A stretch of DNA of 64,000 bases, from NCBI GenBank assembly GCA_024644085.1, contig JAHELS010000006.1:1-64000 (forward strand). The letters are read 5' to 3'. This document shows, in pieces, positions 29,910 through 39,655 of the stretch (position 1 is its first letter; every line of letters begins with the position of its first letter). The position numbers and the translations under genes were made by a program. Source of the DNA: Rhodopirellula sp. Its GTDB lineage: Bacteria > Planctomycetota > Planctomycetia > Pirellulales > Pirellulaceae. Below the pieces are notes generated by a model that had not been told where the DNA came from, made no database searches, and worked only from the letters and a program-made list of their open reading frames with translations.

Positions 29910-29964
29910 GCGATCTATTCTCGACAAATTCGGATTGCGACGAAGCGCTCCGTCGCGCCCGATA

Positions 29965-29998
29965 GGGGCAGGCTTCCTCGGAAGCCTGCCCCGTTTTT
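29965..29998 (+). terminator. Strong rho-independent terminator
   Basis: A perfect 12-bp stem (GGGGCAGGCTTC / GAAGCCTGCCCC) with a CTCG loop is followed by GTTTTT. It separates the Gly-rich protein gene from the selenoprotein gene that starts at 30043. Confidence 0.92.
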
Positions 29999-30042
29999 CG
30001 TTAAGTCCAGTTTCGTTGAGTCCAACCTGGAGAGAAACGGCG

Positions 30043-31425
30043 ATGCGTCACCAGCTTTCAATTCTTGGTTTATCTCTCTCCGTCGCGCTGGCTGCTGCGT
30101 CAGCGGTGTCCGCTCAAGATCTCCCGGTCCTCGACAATCGACCTGGCGGTGCGATCCGCCCCGACGAGGGAATGCGGCGACCCGGCTCGGCCATGCCCGT
30201 TCGACCCGGAACACTGCTGCCTGTCATCGATGTGTTCGACGACCAGGGCAAAACGATTTCCACGGCATCTCTACGAGGGAATTACAACGTTCTGGTGTTT
30301 GGCTGCCTGACGTGACCGCCGTTCCTTCGTAACGTCCCCAGTTTGGAGACGATCGAGCGTGATTATTCACCCATGGGAGTGAAGTTTTTCTATATCTACA
30401 AGTCGCTTGCGCACCCGGAAACCAATGGCTTCGTGACGCCATTCAATCTCGAGGAAAGGCTGATGCACATTGCCGAGGCCCAGCGGACGCTCGGCTCGCG
30501 GTTTGGGTGGATCTGCGACACGATGCAGAACGATCTCAAACACGCGCTCGGTGACCGGCCGAATTCCGAATTCATTGTCGATCCCGATGGCAAGATCCTG
30601 GTCGCGCGTGCCTGGAGCGACCCGAAACAACTTCGCGAGGATCTTTCTCGGATCGTTGGCCCAGTCGAGAATCCCACATCGGTCAACGATCTCAGAATGC
30701 CCCGACAACCGCCTCCGGCAAGAGCCGTCACCGGCGTTGTCGATCGTGTCAAGCTTCCCGGCCGGATGACACCTTTGAAACTCACGCCGGTCGATTCGAA
30801 GATCCCCTTTTACGCAAAGCTGCGCGCCGAGTGGCAAGACGACAATCTGTATCTCGGGTTCTATCTCGATCCGCTCTACAAAGTCCACTGGAACAACAAA
30901 GCTCCGGCGATCCAGTTCGAGGTCATTCCGCCAAAGGGTGTCACGGTCACACCGAGTAAGGGTTCAGGACCCAAAGTCGACGTCGACGCCGACGCGGACC
31001 CTCGTGAGTTTTTGATCAAATTGGATGGCACCAGTGATCAACCTCTTGAGGTGACGGTGAAGTACTTCGCCTGCGATGACGCGGAAACTTTCTGTATCCC
31101 GGTAACCCAGCAGTACCTTGTTTGGCTAACGCAGGACCGAGATGGCGGTAGCCGACGATCAAGCGGCGGACCCGAGGGCGGGCGACAGAGACCTCCCGGC
31201 GGTCGGCCCGATTCGATGCGGTCGCCGCGGGATCGTCCCGCGCGTCAGAACATGGTGATGCGAATGTTCTTGCAAAATGATCGAAACGCCGATGGAAAAC
31301 TTGTCGGCGATGAGATCCCACCTCCGATGCGACAACGGCTCAGCCGACTCGACGCAAACGGCGACGGAGTCATCGAAAGGTCGGAAATCGAGCAAACGGC
31401 TGGACGGCGTGGCGGCGGTCGGTAA
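30043..31425 (+). CDS. Predicted selenoprotein: deiodinase-like thioredoxin fold, DsbD-alpha-like domain and EF-hands
   Basis: This 460-codon frame is broken only by TGA at codon 91 (30313-30315), read here as selenocysteine. A signal peptide (residues 1-24) is followed by a deiodinase-like thioredoxin fold: LVFGCLT, then U91, then PPFLRNVPSLE, His124 in SLAHPETNG, and DTMQN (159-163), a stretch also found in animal deiodinases. Cys88 and U91 form a CxxU motif. Residues about 245-365 resemble the DsbD alpha domain, with Cys344 and Cys351 (ACDDAETFCIPVTQ). Two EF-hand loops (413-424, 437-448) end it. The ATG at 30043 follows GGAGAG. Alternatives are a nonsense mutation or sequencing error. The redox role is inferred; the substrate is unknown. 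Confidence 0.85.
30333..30351 (+). promoter_or_regulatory. Candidate bacterial SECIS hairpin
   Basis: The bases CGTCCCC, AGTTT, GGAGACG can fold into a stem with one C-A mismatch and a five-base loop with G in its second position. The loop starts 25 bases after the TGA, inside the 16-37 base window usually given for bacterial SECIS elements. It lies within the coding sequence, as bacterial SECIS elements do. Confidence 0.55.
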
Positions 31426-31577
31426 GAAATGCATGGAAGGTTCTTTATCGGAAATCAATCTCGCCGAGCGTGGCGCCAGTCACGACTCGAGCCGCCGCGA
31501 CAAATTTCGGCAACGGGTCCTCACAGCCGATAGATTACTATTCGACGTTGGACACTCCGTTCACATTGGGCCCCGCC

Positions 31578-33365
31578 ATGTTCCGCCACTTGCTTGCGAC
31601 TGCACTCTTGTTTTCGAGTCTAACGGCGGTCCTGAAGGCCGCCGACTCGCCGCCAAACATCGTCATCATTTTCACGGACGACCACGGTTACGCGGATTTG
31701 TCGTGCCAGGGAATCGTGGATGATATCCGAACACCGCACATCGATCATCTTGCTCGCGAAGGCGTGCGGATGACATCCGGCTATGTCACTGCGCCACAGT
31801 GCGTTCCGTCACGTGCCGGTCTGTTGAGCGGCCGGTTTCAAAACCGTCTCGGCGTCGAAAGCAACGGCATGCCGCTGGACCAATTCAACGAGGAACAGAC
31901 GATTGCCGAGCGTTTGAAGAACGCGGGCTACGCAACGGGAATGATTGGGAAGTGGCACTTGGGACCCGCCGATGAAATCGTCCAACACGGATTCGATGAT
32001 GTTTTCTATCAGGGCGGTTCATGGACGAATTTTGATGTGCAGGGGAACGATGTCACTCCCGGTACGAAGGTCAACGGAATGTACCATCTCGATGCCAACA
32101 GCGCCGCAGCGAGAGCGTTTATCCAACGTCACCACGATCAACCGTTTCTGCTTTATCTCGCCTACCGCGCCCCCCACGTGCCGCTGGATGCGACGCCGGA
32201 ATATCTTAAACGTTTCACGGGGCCGATGCCCGAGCGACGTCGCCAGGCACTCGCGATGTTATCCGCAGTTGATGACGGCGTCGGTGGCGTGCTGCAAACG
32301 CTACGCGATAACGGAATCGAAGAGAGAACACTCGTATTCTTCATCGGTGACAACGGCGCACCGTTAAAGATCCACAAACTCGACTCGCCCGGCGGTGGCC
32401 CCGGATGGGATGGTTCATTGAACAATCCGCTCAATGGCGAGAAAGGCATGCTCTCCGAAGGTGGCATCCGCGTACCTTTTGTCGTCTATTGGAAAAACAG
32501 GATTCCTGGTGGCCAGGTTTATCATCATCCTGTGATCTCGCTCGACGTCGCCGCAACGGCCGTCGCACTCGCGGGACTCCCCGTCGATACGAATCTCGAC
32601 GGCGTTAACCTGATCCCTCATTTACTCGGAACCACCGAGGCTGCTCCGCACCAGGAGCTGTACTGGCGTTGGATTGCGCAATCTGCGATTCGACAGGGAA
32701 AATGGAAGTACCTTCGCGGAGGATCACGCGAATACCTGTTTGATCTGGAAGCGGATCGAGAAGAGAAAACCAATTTGATCACCGAGCACCCCGAGTTCGC
32801 CGACCTACTGAGCCGCAAACTCGAAAAGTGGTCCAGTGAACTTCATCCTCCCGGGCTGGAAACGAATTCGATGTCCGAGGTGTGGGAGCGGTATTTTGAT
32901 TTTTATCTCGACGGCAAGTCCGCGCCGGCGCCTTCGATCCACTCGGGCAAAACGGATTCCGATCGGCGGTTTCAAGGGTGGGTCGGACGAAACTGCAAGA
33001 TCGATTTGGTTGACGGAATGCTCCAGGTTCGGCCGAGCAATCAGAACGGCACGGCTTTCATTGCGACGGCCCAATTACGCGCGCCCGCAAATTCGATCGC
33101 TGTGCTGCGTTTGCGCGCCAGGAGTACCGGTTCCGCGCGCATCACGTGGCGGGAAAAAGGCCAAGCCGGCTTCGTCGAGAACCAATCAGTAGCATTCGCC
33201 TGTAAGTCCTCCGACGGCCCGGTGGAATACAAAGTCGCGATTCCCGCGAGCAATGAAGTCATTCACCTTCGCCTGATTCTTCCGCGCGGTGGGGCAGATA
33301 TCGAATCGATCAGGATTAACACTCCTGAGGGAGAGTCGATCAAGAGTTGGCGTTTCGGGTCTTGA
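31578..33365 (+). CDS. Sulfatase (arylsulfatase family, formylglycine type)
   Basis: This exported hydrolase for sulfate esters is probably active on sulfated polysaccharides or glycans. From the ATG at 31578 (595 residues) there is a signal peptide ending near LKAADSPPN. Metal ligands Asp34 and Asp35 (FTDDHGYAD) follow, then the formylglycine motif CVPSR with Cys75, and GKWHLG further on. The C-terminal 150 residues form a separate beta-rich region (IAVLRLRARSTGSARITWRE) of unknown role. A start at 31470 would only add a leader before the signal peptide. The gene follows the selenoprotein gene by about 150 bases. Confidence 0.94.
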   Translation: MFRHLLATALLFSSLTAVLKAADSPPNIVIIFTDDHGYADLSCQGIVDDIRTPHIDHLAREGVRMTSGYVTAPQCVPSRAGLLSGRFQNRLGVESNGMPLDQFNEEQTIAERLKNAGYATGMIGKWHLGPADEIVQHGFDDVFYQGGSWTNFDVQGNDVTPGTKVNGMYHLDANSAAARAFIQRHHDQPFLLYLAYRAPHVPLDATPEYLKRFTGPMPERRRQALAMLSAVDDGVGGVLQTLRDNGIEERTLVFFIGDNGAPLKIHKLDSPGGGPGWDGSLNNPLNGEKGMLSEGGIRVPFVVYWKNRIPGGQVYHHPVISLDVAATAVALAGLPVDTNLDGVNLIPHLLGTTEAAPHQELYWRWIAQSAIRQGKWKYLRGGSREYLFDLEADREEKTNLITEHPEFADLLSRKLEKWSSELHPPGLETNSMSEVWERYFDFYLDGKSAPAPSIHSGKTDSDRRFQGWVGRNCKIDLVDGMLQVRPSNQNGTAFIATAQLRAPANSIAVLRLRARSTGSARITWREKGQAGFVENQSVAFACKSSDGPVEYKVAIPASNEVIHLRLILPRGGADIESIRINTPEGESIKSWRFGS

Positions 33366-33409
33366 ATCTAGAGCGGACACGATTCGACGACTAAGGCAAA
33401 TCGGTCTTC

Positions 33410-34714
33410 TCATGCAGCGCTGCGGCGTGTCGACCCGCGGCGGTTGAGAGCCTCAATCGTCCGCTCCGTCGCTCCGCGGTGTTGCATCACCACGTCGCGG
33501 GCCGATTGCCCAAGCGATTTCGCCGCGTGTGGATTCCGCAAGCAATTTGCAACAAAGTCAGACAGGTCGTCGGCGCCGGCGACTCGCACCGCGGCATCAT
33601 GCTTGATCAAACGATCCGCGATGGACTTGAAATTTCGTGTGTCGGGTCCGAATGAAACGGCGCATCCGTAACCGGCCGGTTCCAACATGTTTTGGCCGCC
33701 GCGGCGTCCGAAGCTACCTCCGACGGTCGCAATTTCAGCGACACCCCACCAATGTCGAAGCTCACCGATCGTATCGACCAGGATGACGGTGTCGCGTGGC
33801 AAGGTTCCCGCGACAGCCTCGCCGGCACTGCGGCGATGCACGCGTAAGCCGGCAGCTCGGATCATCCTTGCTACTTCCTCAAATCGCTCGCGATGCCTCG
33901 GCACAAGCACCAATCGCAACTGTCGATCTTCGTCCCTCAGATCGCGATAGATGTCCAGCGCCATTTCCTCTTCACCGGGCTGTGTGCTTCCAACAACCCA
34001 GACCCTCAGCGAACGATCGAGCCCCGCCCACTGCGCCAATGACTGGACCTCGGGGATGGTACGTGACGTCGGCGCGTCGTCAAACTTCATCGACCCGGTG
34101 ACGCTGAGCCGGTCCCTCGGTGTCCCGCAGGCTGCAAAGCGATCCAGAGACGATTCATCCTGGCAGCCGACCCACGACAAGCGAGCAAAGATTGGACGAG
34201 TAAAAGCCCGCGCACGTTGGTAACGCGAGGCGCTGCGTTGGCTGAGCCGGCCGTTGACGATCATCACTTCGCAACCTTGGCGGTCGGCTATTCGGACCAG
34301 GTTGGGCCAGATTTCGAGTTCGGCCAATACGAGCTGAGTTGGTGCCAGATTTCGCAGCGTACGTCTCACCGCCCACGTGAAATCAAGAGGACAAAAGAAA
34401 ACTCGGTCGGCCCCGAAATGTTTCACCGCCAAATCGTACCCGGTGTCGGTCGAAGTGCTGATCACGACTTGAGTATCGGGACGCGTCTGTTCAAGTCGCC
34501 GGGCGAGGCCGGGAAGAAGATTGACCTCCCCTACGCTGACGCCGTGAATCCATATGCATTCCCGGTCGTCTCGCATGCGTTGGGCACGTGCGGACGAAAG
34601 GCCGAGGATTTTTTCGGCAACGCCACGGCGATATCGTCCATACCGAATCATCCGCCACAAGATCATCGGCGCGACGATGAACATTGTGACGAGGTACAAG
34701 ACGTTTGCGAACAT
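33410..34714 (-). CDS. waaA: 3-deoxy-D-manno-octulosonic acid (Kdo) transferase
   Basis: WaaA adds Kdo to lipid A at the cytoplasmic face of the inner membrane, so the cell probably makes LPS. The 434-residue GT-B enzyme has an N-terminal membrane anchor (NVLYLVTMFIVAPMILW), the motif IHGVSVGEVNLLPGLARRL with the presumed catalytic Glu, ISTSTDTGYDLA, LVLAELEIWPNLVR, and VGSTQPGEEEM. The C-terminal half has a GGSFGRRGGQNMLEPAGYG donor-binding region. The start ATG at 34714 is clear. It is downstream of secA on the same strand, 65 bases away. Confidence 0.94.
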   Translation of the reverse strand: MFANVLYLVTMFIVAPMILWRMIRYGRYRRGVAEKILGLSSARAQRMRDDRECIWIHGVSVGEVNLLPGLARRLEQTRPDTQVVISTSTDTGYDLAVKHFGADRVFFCPLDFTWAVRRTLRNLAPTQLVLAELEIWPNLVRIADRQGCEVMIVNGRLSQRSASRYQRARAFTRPIFARLSWVGCQDESSLDRFAACGTPRDRLSVTGSMKFDDAPTSRTIPEVQSLAQWAGLDRSLRVWVVGSTQPGEEEMALDIYRDLRDEDRQLRLVLVPRHRERFEEVARMIRAAGLRVHRRSAGEAVAGTLPRDTVILVDTIGELRHWWGVAEIATVGGSFGRRGGQNMLEPAGYGCAVSFGPDTRNFKSIADRLIKHDAAVRVAGADDLSDFVANCLRNPHAAKSLGQSARDVVMQHRGATERTIEALNRRGSTRRSAA

Positions 34715-34779
34715 CGGATTCCCTTCCGGTGTGGCCTACAGCTCGGCGCGACGAAGGCGCCGGGCGAACGGCGAGCGAT

Positions 34780-37700
34780 TTACATCTGCTTGCGCATGTG
34801 ACATGCTTTGTACTTCTTCCCGCTGCCGCACGGACAAGGGTCATTGCGACCGACTCGCGGACCTTTATTTCGCACCGGCTCGGGCTTGGCCTGTTCGCCA
34901 CGGTTGCTGGATTCGGCGGCCTGCTGGGCGGCCGAATCCATTTCACTTTGCGACGCAGCTTCTTCGTGCCTGGCTTGTCCCTGGACCCACGTGCTGCGAA
35001 TGAAGTCCTCGTTCAACGACGATTCCATTCGGAAAATCAGATCGGTGACGCGTTCGCCGATTGATTCCCACATCGATTCGAAAAGTCGCATACCCTCGCG
35101 TTTGTATTCGACCTTCGGATCCATTTGCGCATATCCCTTCAAGCCGACGCTGCTGCGCAGGTGGTCCATGGTCAGCAGGTGGTTTTTCCACGCGTCATCG
35201 ACGATCTGCAGCAGCACCTGACGTTCCATTCGCCTCATTTCAGGATGAAAGCGATCATCAACGGCTCCGTCGACAGCGAGCGCCAATTCCTCGCGATTCA
35301 TCCGCAGCAAATCTTCTTTTGGCGCGTGATAGTCGAGTTCGCCTTCGAGCCATTGGGCCAGCGCATCGAGCGATCCATTCCCGCCGCTGGCGACGGCGAC
35401 GGTGGTGCCTGAATCCGCCGATCCAAACAATTCGTTGAGTTTCGCTTCGGCGTGCTGGTATTTCTGGTCCGCGGCGCTGCCGGTTTTACGACTGAACTCG
35501 ATCAACTGGTTTTTCAAATCATCTCTGTTCAGCCGCACATCGTTCACGCTCAATTGAACGCCGAACCGGCTGGCGACCCAACTGACGAGCCCTTCGCGGT
35601 CAAGAGAAACCTGGGCACCTTGCTTCTGTGTGAAGCGAGAGAGTCCGGTCAGCACGGGGTACTCAGCTTCCTTGAGCGCGTAAGCCTCTTCGGCACGCGC
35701 GAAGAGCGTTTGAGCGACATCACGACGGTCTTCCACATCGCGGAATTCGTCGGGCGTCGTCTCAATGCCGAACTTATGACGCATCCATGCGCTAAGTGTC
35801 CGGAGTCCAAAATCGCCTTCGAGCATGATCGCACCTTCGCTCAGATCGACTTTCGCGATTCGAGCATGCGATTTCTGAATCAGCTCGTCGATCATCTCCG
35901 CGCGATCCAATCGTTTGAGCTGGTGCTCCTGGTAATTGGCACCCTGGCGCGTGTTGGCCCAATTCACCAAAGCCTTCCAATTCCACTCGTCCTCCATTTC
36001 CTCGGGAAGATTTTCTTCCACGATCTCGGCCACGACGACTTCGGCCTGTCGTTCTGCCTGGTCGTGCGCGTAATCGCTGGCCATCTCGAAGTCCATGTTG
36101 ACGAAATCACGCGGTTCGAGCTGGCAATCGAGTTGTCCGCCCGCATAGGTCGCGAAGGATTCCACACCGTAGTTTGGGTCGAGGAAAGTCTCGACGAACT
36201 TGTCGATCTGCCCGCGAATCAGGTCGAGAACCATGTTTCGCGAACTGTGACCATCCAGCAGATTCTGTCGGTAGCGGTAAACACGCTTTCGCTGTTCGTC
36301 CATCACTTCGTCGTAATCGAGCAGGCTCTTTCGGATTTCGTAGTTCCGCTCTTCGACCTTCTTCTGCGCCGCGGCGATTCGCCGGGTAACCAGGTTCGAC
36401 TCGATCGCCTCGCCCTCTTTCATTCCGAGTCGTTCCATCATGCTTTTGACGAAATCGCCGGCAAAGATCCGCATCAAGTCATCTTCGAGCGATAAAAAGA
36501 ATCGGCTCGAGCCGGGGTCGCCCTGGCGTCCGCAACGACCGCGAAGCTGCAAGTCGATTCGGCGTGATTCGTGGCGCTCGGTTCCCACCACGTACAGGCC
36601 GCCGATTTCACGAACGATCTCGCCCTGTTCGCTCATCTTTTCACGCTTGTCAATTTCCTTGACCAACGCGTTCCACTCGTCGTCGGGAACTTCCAATCGT
36701 GTCGGATACTTGTGTTGCAGTTGCGCCCAGGCCATGTTTTCGGGATTGCCCCCGAGGATGATGTCCGTACCGCGGCCGGCCATGTTGGTTGCGATCGTGA
36801 CCGCGCCGAGGCGTCCCGCCTGGGCCACGATCTCGGCCTCGCGGCCGTGCTGTTTCGCATTGAGCACGTCATGTTCGATTCCGCGGCGCTCCAACAGAGC
36901 CGAAAGTCTTTCGCTCTTCTCGATGCTCACCGTCCCGATCAACACGGGGCGGCCCTTGCGTTCGATCGATGCGATCTCGTTGCGGGCGACCCTTTGCGAG
37001 GCCTTCTCGCCCTTCAGGATGGTTGTGACTTCACCCTCGTCTTCACCTTGGATTGAGCCCCACAATTCGCTGCCGTCCTTCAGGTTCAGCACGTCCCATT
37101 TGTGGGTCCGCTCGACTTCCTCGGCCAGCGCCTTGAACTTGTCTTTCTCGGTCAAATAAATCAGATCGGGGTGTTCAATCCGCTGGAGTTCCCGATTGGT
37201 GGGAATCGCGACGACATCGAGGCCGTAGATTTTCATGAACTCCGTCGCTTCGGTCATCGCCGTCCCGGTCATGCCCGAGAGCGTCTTGTACATCTTGAAG
37301 ATGTTTTGCAGCGATGCGGTCGCGAAGGTCTGGGTTTCCTGCTTGATCGGAACGTTCTCTTTGGCCTCAACAGCCTGGTGCAATCCGTCGCTCCATTGAC
37401 GCCCTTCCATTAACCGTCCGGTGAACTCGTCGACGATGACAATTTGACGATCCTTGACGACGTAATTGACATCTCTCTTGTACAGGTAGCGTGCCTTGAG
37501 CGCGTTATCGATCAAATGCGGCCATTCCATGTTGCCGGCGGTGTAAAAGCTTTCCACGCCCGCCAGCTTTTCGGCCTCGCGAACGCCCTCGTCGGTCAGG
37601 GTGACGTTGTGCTGTTTCTCGTCAACCGTGAAATGCAACTCTTTGGTCAACTGGCCGGCGACCCGATCGGCTTCCTGGTACCGCCCGAGATCGAGGTCGG

Positions 37701-38472
37701 CCGGGCCGCTGATGATCAATGGTGTTCGCGCCTCGTCGATCAAGATATTGTCGACTTCGTCAATGATCGCGAAGTTCAACGGCCCCTGGCACTGTTGTGC
37801 CTCTTTCGGAAAACGGTCGTCTCCCTTGGCCGCCGGTCGCATGTTGTCGCGGAGGTAATCGAATCCGAATTCGTTGTTTGTGCCGTAAGTGATGTCGCAC
37901 ATGTAAGCGGCCTGTTTTTCCGCCGTCGACATCCCGGACTGGATCGCGTTGACGGTCAATCCAAGGTTCATGTACAGCGGCGCCATCCACTCCATGTCGC
38001 GGCGGGCCAGATAGTCGTTGACCGTCACGACGTGGACCCCTTTCCCCTCGAGTGCATTGAGGTATGCCGGCAATGTTGCCACCAGGGTCTTACCTTCACC
38101 TGTGACCATTTCGGCGATACCGCCAAAGTGCAAAACCATGCCGCCAATCAATTGCACGTCGTAGTGACGCATGTTCAGGTAGCGTTTCCCTCCCTCGCGA
38201 CACACCGCAAACGCATCTTCGAGAATTTCATCGAGGCTTTCACCCTTGCGCAGCCGCGCGCGCAGCAGTTCCGTTTGCTTGCGCAGCTCTTCGTCACTCA
38301 TCGACTTGTACTTGGATTCCAGCGCGGTGATGTCCTCGGCACGCTTTTGATGCTTGGTGACCTGACGCGCGTTGGCGGAACCGAAAACTGCGGTAACGGC
38401 TCGCTCGAATCGGCTCAGAATGCCGCCGAACAGGACACCAAGGATGTCCCAAAGTTGTTCAAGAAATGACAT
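34780..38472 (-). CDS. secA: Preprotein translocase ATPase SecA, long form
   Basis: SecA drives preproteins through SecYEG. At 1230 residues it is about 330 longer than the E. coli protein. Walker [10 protein letters not shown] (near residue 123), the [14 protein letters not shown] Walker B region, and the C-terminal zinc motif [18 protein letters not shown] are intact. One insert of about 45 residues (36960-37105) lies in the nucleotide-binding region, with [19 protein letters not shown] second, larger insertion of about 230 residues sits in the scaffold region near the C-terminus. The core motifs argue for a functional enzyme. Confidence 0.95.
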   Translation of the reverse strand: MSFLEQLWDILGVLFGGILSRFERAVTAVFGSANARQVTKHQKRAEDITALESKYKSMSDEELRKQTELLRARLRKGESLDEILEDAFAVCREGGKRYLNMRHYDVQLIGGMVLHFGGIAEMVTGEGKTLVATLPAYLNALEGKGVHVVTVNDYLARRDMEWMAPLYMNLGLTVNAIQSGMSTAEKQAAYMCDITYGTNNEFGFDYLRDNMRPAAKGDDRFPKEAQQCQGPLNFAIIDEVDNILIDEARTPLIISGPADLDLGRYQEADRVAGQLTKELHFTVDEKQHNVTLTDEGVREAEKLAGVESFYTAGNMEWPHLIDNALKARYLYKRDVNYVVKDRQIVIVDEFTGRLMEGRQWSDGLHQAVEAKENVPIKQETQTFATASLQNIFKMYKTLSGMTGTAMTEATEFMKIYGLDVVAIPTNRELQRIEHPDLIYLTEKDKFKALAEEVERTHKWDVLNLKDGSELWGSIQGEDEGEVTTILKGEKASQRVARNEIASIERKGRPVLIGTVSIEKSERLSALLERRGIEHDVLNAKQHGREAEIVAQAGRLGAVTIATNMAGRGTDIILGGNPENMAWAQLQHKYPTRLEVPDDEWNALVKEIDKREKMSEQGEIVREIGGLYVVGTERHESRRIDLQLRGRCGRQGDPGSSRFFLSLEDDLMRIFAGDFVKSMMERLGMKEGEAIESNLVTRRIAAAQKKVEERNYEIRKSLLDYDEVMDEQRKRVYRYRQNLLDGHSSRNMVLDLIRGQIDKFVETFLDPNYGVESFATYAGGQLDCQLEPRDFVNMDFEMASDYAHDQAERQAEVVVAEIVEENLPEEMEDEWNWKALVNWANTRQGANYQEHQLKRLDRAEMIDELIQKSHARIAKVDLSEGAIMLEGDFGLRTLSAWMRHKFGIETTPDEFRDVEDRRDVAQTLFARAEEAYALKEAEYPVLTGLSRFTQKQGAQVSLDREGLVSWVASRFGVQLSVNDVRLNRDDLKNQLIEFSRKTGSAADQKYQHAEAKLNELFGSADSGTTVAVASGGNGSLDALAQWLEGELDYHAPKEDLLRMNREELALAVDGAVDDRFHPEMRRMERQVLLQIVDDAWKNHLLTMDHLRSSVGLKGYAQMDPKVEYKREGMRLFESMWESIGERVTDLIFRMESSLNEDFIRSTWVQGQARHEEAASQSEMDSAAQQAAESSNRGEQAKPEPVRNKGPRVGRNDPCPCGSGKKYKACHMRKQM

Positions 38473-38840
38473 GGTGTTGTTGGTGTAGGTGGGTCATTTG
38501 CGACCGCGTTCAAAGTATTTTTCCGTGCACCGCACCAAGGGTTCGCGAGTGCGGCGGGATAGTCGTTGTTCGTATGTTGAGGTCGATTCTGGGACGGCAA
38601 ACTGGTGCCGATCCACCGTTTCACCTCTTCGATCCAGGGGGAACATACAAGTTGATCTTGGTGTTGGATGCTGCGATTGCAGGGCCGGTCAGCGCGCAAC
38701 GCTCCTAACTTGTTCTACTAGCTAAAGTTACGCGTTTGGAGAAAATGGGTCAACTGTGATTGTTCCCAGCCCCCGAGGCAACAATCAGTCCGTTTTCTGC
38801 ATCCCCATCGAGAAGGCCACGATCGAGAAGGCTCCCAGCC
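38473..38840. other. Intergenic region upstream of secA
   Basis: No gene is supported between secA and the NPYAP membrane protein, both on the minus strand. It presumably holds the secA promoter. I saw no secM-like leader, riboswitch or repeat. Confidence 0.35.
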
Positions 38841-39413
38841 TTAACGCCGCACGGCAACCACGAACAACTGGATCCCGTGGACCATCAAGGCGTAACAACC
38901 CAGCACAACATTGAGCAATGCACCTTGAACGAGCGTTGTGAAGGTCGCGGCAAAGTACCCCATCTCGCCCGAAGCCGATCTAAGCTCAAAGCCCGTAATG
39001 CTTTGCGTTAGTCCAACGGACAGGATTCCGCAAATCGTATCGAGGTAGGCGCCGATGGGAAAAAGAATCGAGATGGCAATCCGCGTTCCGTAAGTGATCT
39101 TTAACGTGCGGCGTACCGTCCTTTTCCGGCGGATCGGCAAGGACGCGGTCCGATAGTCCAGCAGGGTGTATCCGATGACGAAAAGCAGGATACCGGTGAG
39201 CATCCCGGCAACCTGTCCACCAGTGATGGCGAGGCCGAACACGAAACTTGGTGCCGCACTGATGCCGCAAACGACGAGCCATCGGAGCGCTGTGCGACGA
39301 AGTGAGGCCGGAATCTCCTCGTCCGCCGCCGGCGCGGCCGGATCGACATAGGGATCATTGTCGACGGCCGTGGTGGGGGCGTAGGGATTGAGGCTTGGTT
39401 CGATTTCAGCCAC
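38841..39413 (-). CDS. Hypothetical membrane protein with NPYAP motif
   Basis: This unrecognised 190-residue protein starts at GTG (39413). The N-terminus carries SLNPYAPTTAVDNDPYVDPA, a Pro/Asp-rich soluble stretch. Four hydrophobic helices follow: LVVCGISAAPSFVFGLAI, VAGMLTGILLFVIGYTLL, ISILFPIGAYLDTICGILSV and a fourth near the C-terminus (VLGCYALMVHGIQLFVVAV). The last helix ends at the stop. It is a small integral membrane protein, conserved in style with the protein at 20978. Confidence 0.6.
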   Translation of the reverse strand: MAEIEPSLNPYAPTTAVDNDPYVDPAAPAADEEIPASLRRTALRWLVVCGISAAPSFVFGLAITGGQVAGMLTGILLFVIGYTLLDYRTASLPIRRKRTVRRTLKITYGTRIAISILFPIGAYLDTICGILSVGLTQSITGFELRSASGEMGYFAATFTTLVQGALLNVVLGCYALMVHGIQLFVVAVRR

Positions 39414-39655
39414 GAAAACCCCGGATTGGATTGGCGGTGGTCGGCACGGGTGGTGGTCGACGGGTACTCAATGGCACGATTCTCCCCCAGGGGAGGAAAT
39501 AAATTCGACGCATGGGCGTCAACGTTCTACGATGGATTGATGCGTTGGCCCGCTCTATGGGTGCCTCACTGTAAGGTCTGTGCCGGCGATTCGCGACACC
39601 GGGCCGACGGACCGGCGCTGTTCGACCCTTCTCCTCTCGTTGATTCGGCCATCGG

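Noticed and set aside
30313-30315. In-frame TGA as an ordinary stop or inactivating mutation
   Set aside because: Both sides code for one deiodinase-like domain, the TGA sits at the catalytic position, and a SECIS-like hairpin follows. A nonsense mutation cannot be ruled out without homologs, but it is less likely.
37444-38469. A 341-codon plus-strand open frame
   Set aside because: It is antisense to secA and shows no domain or signal features.
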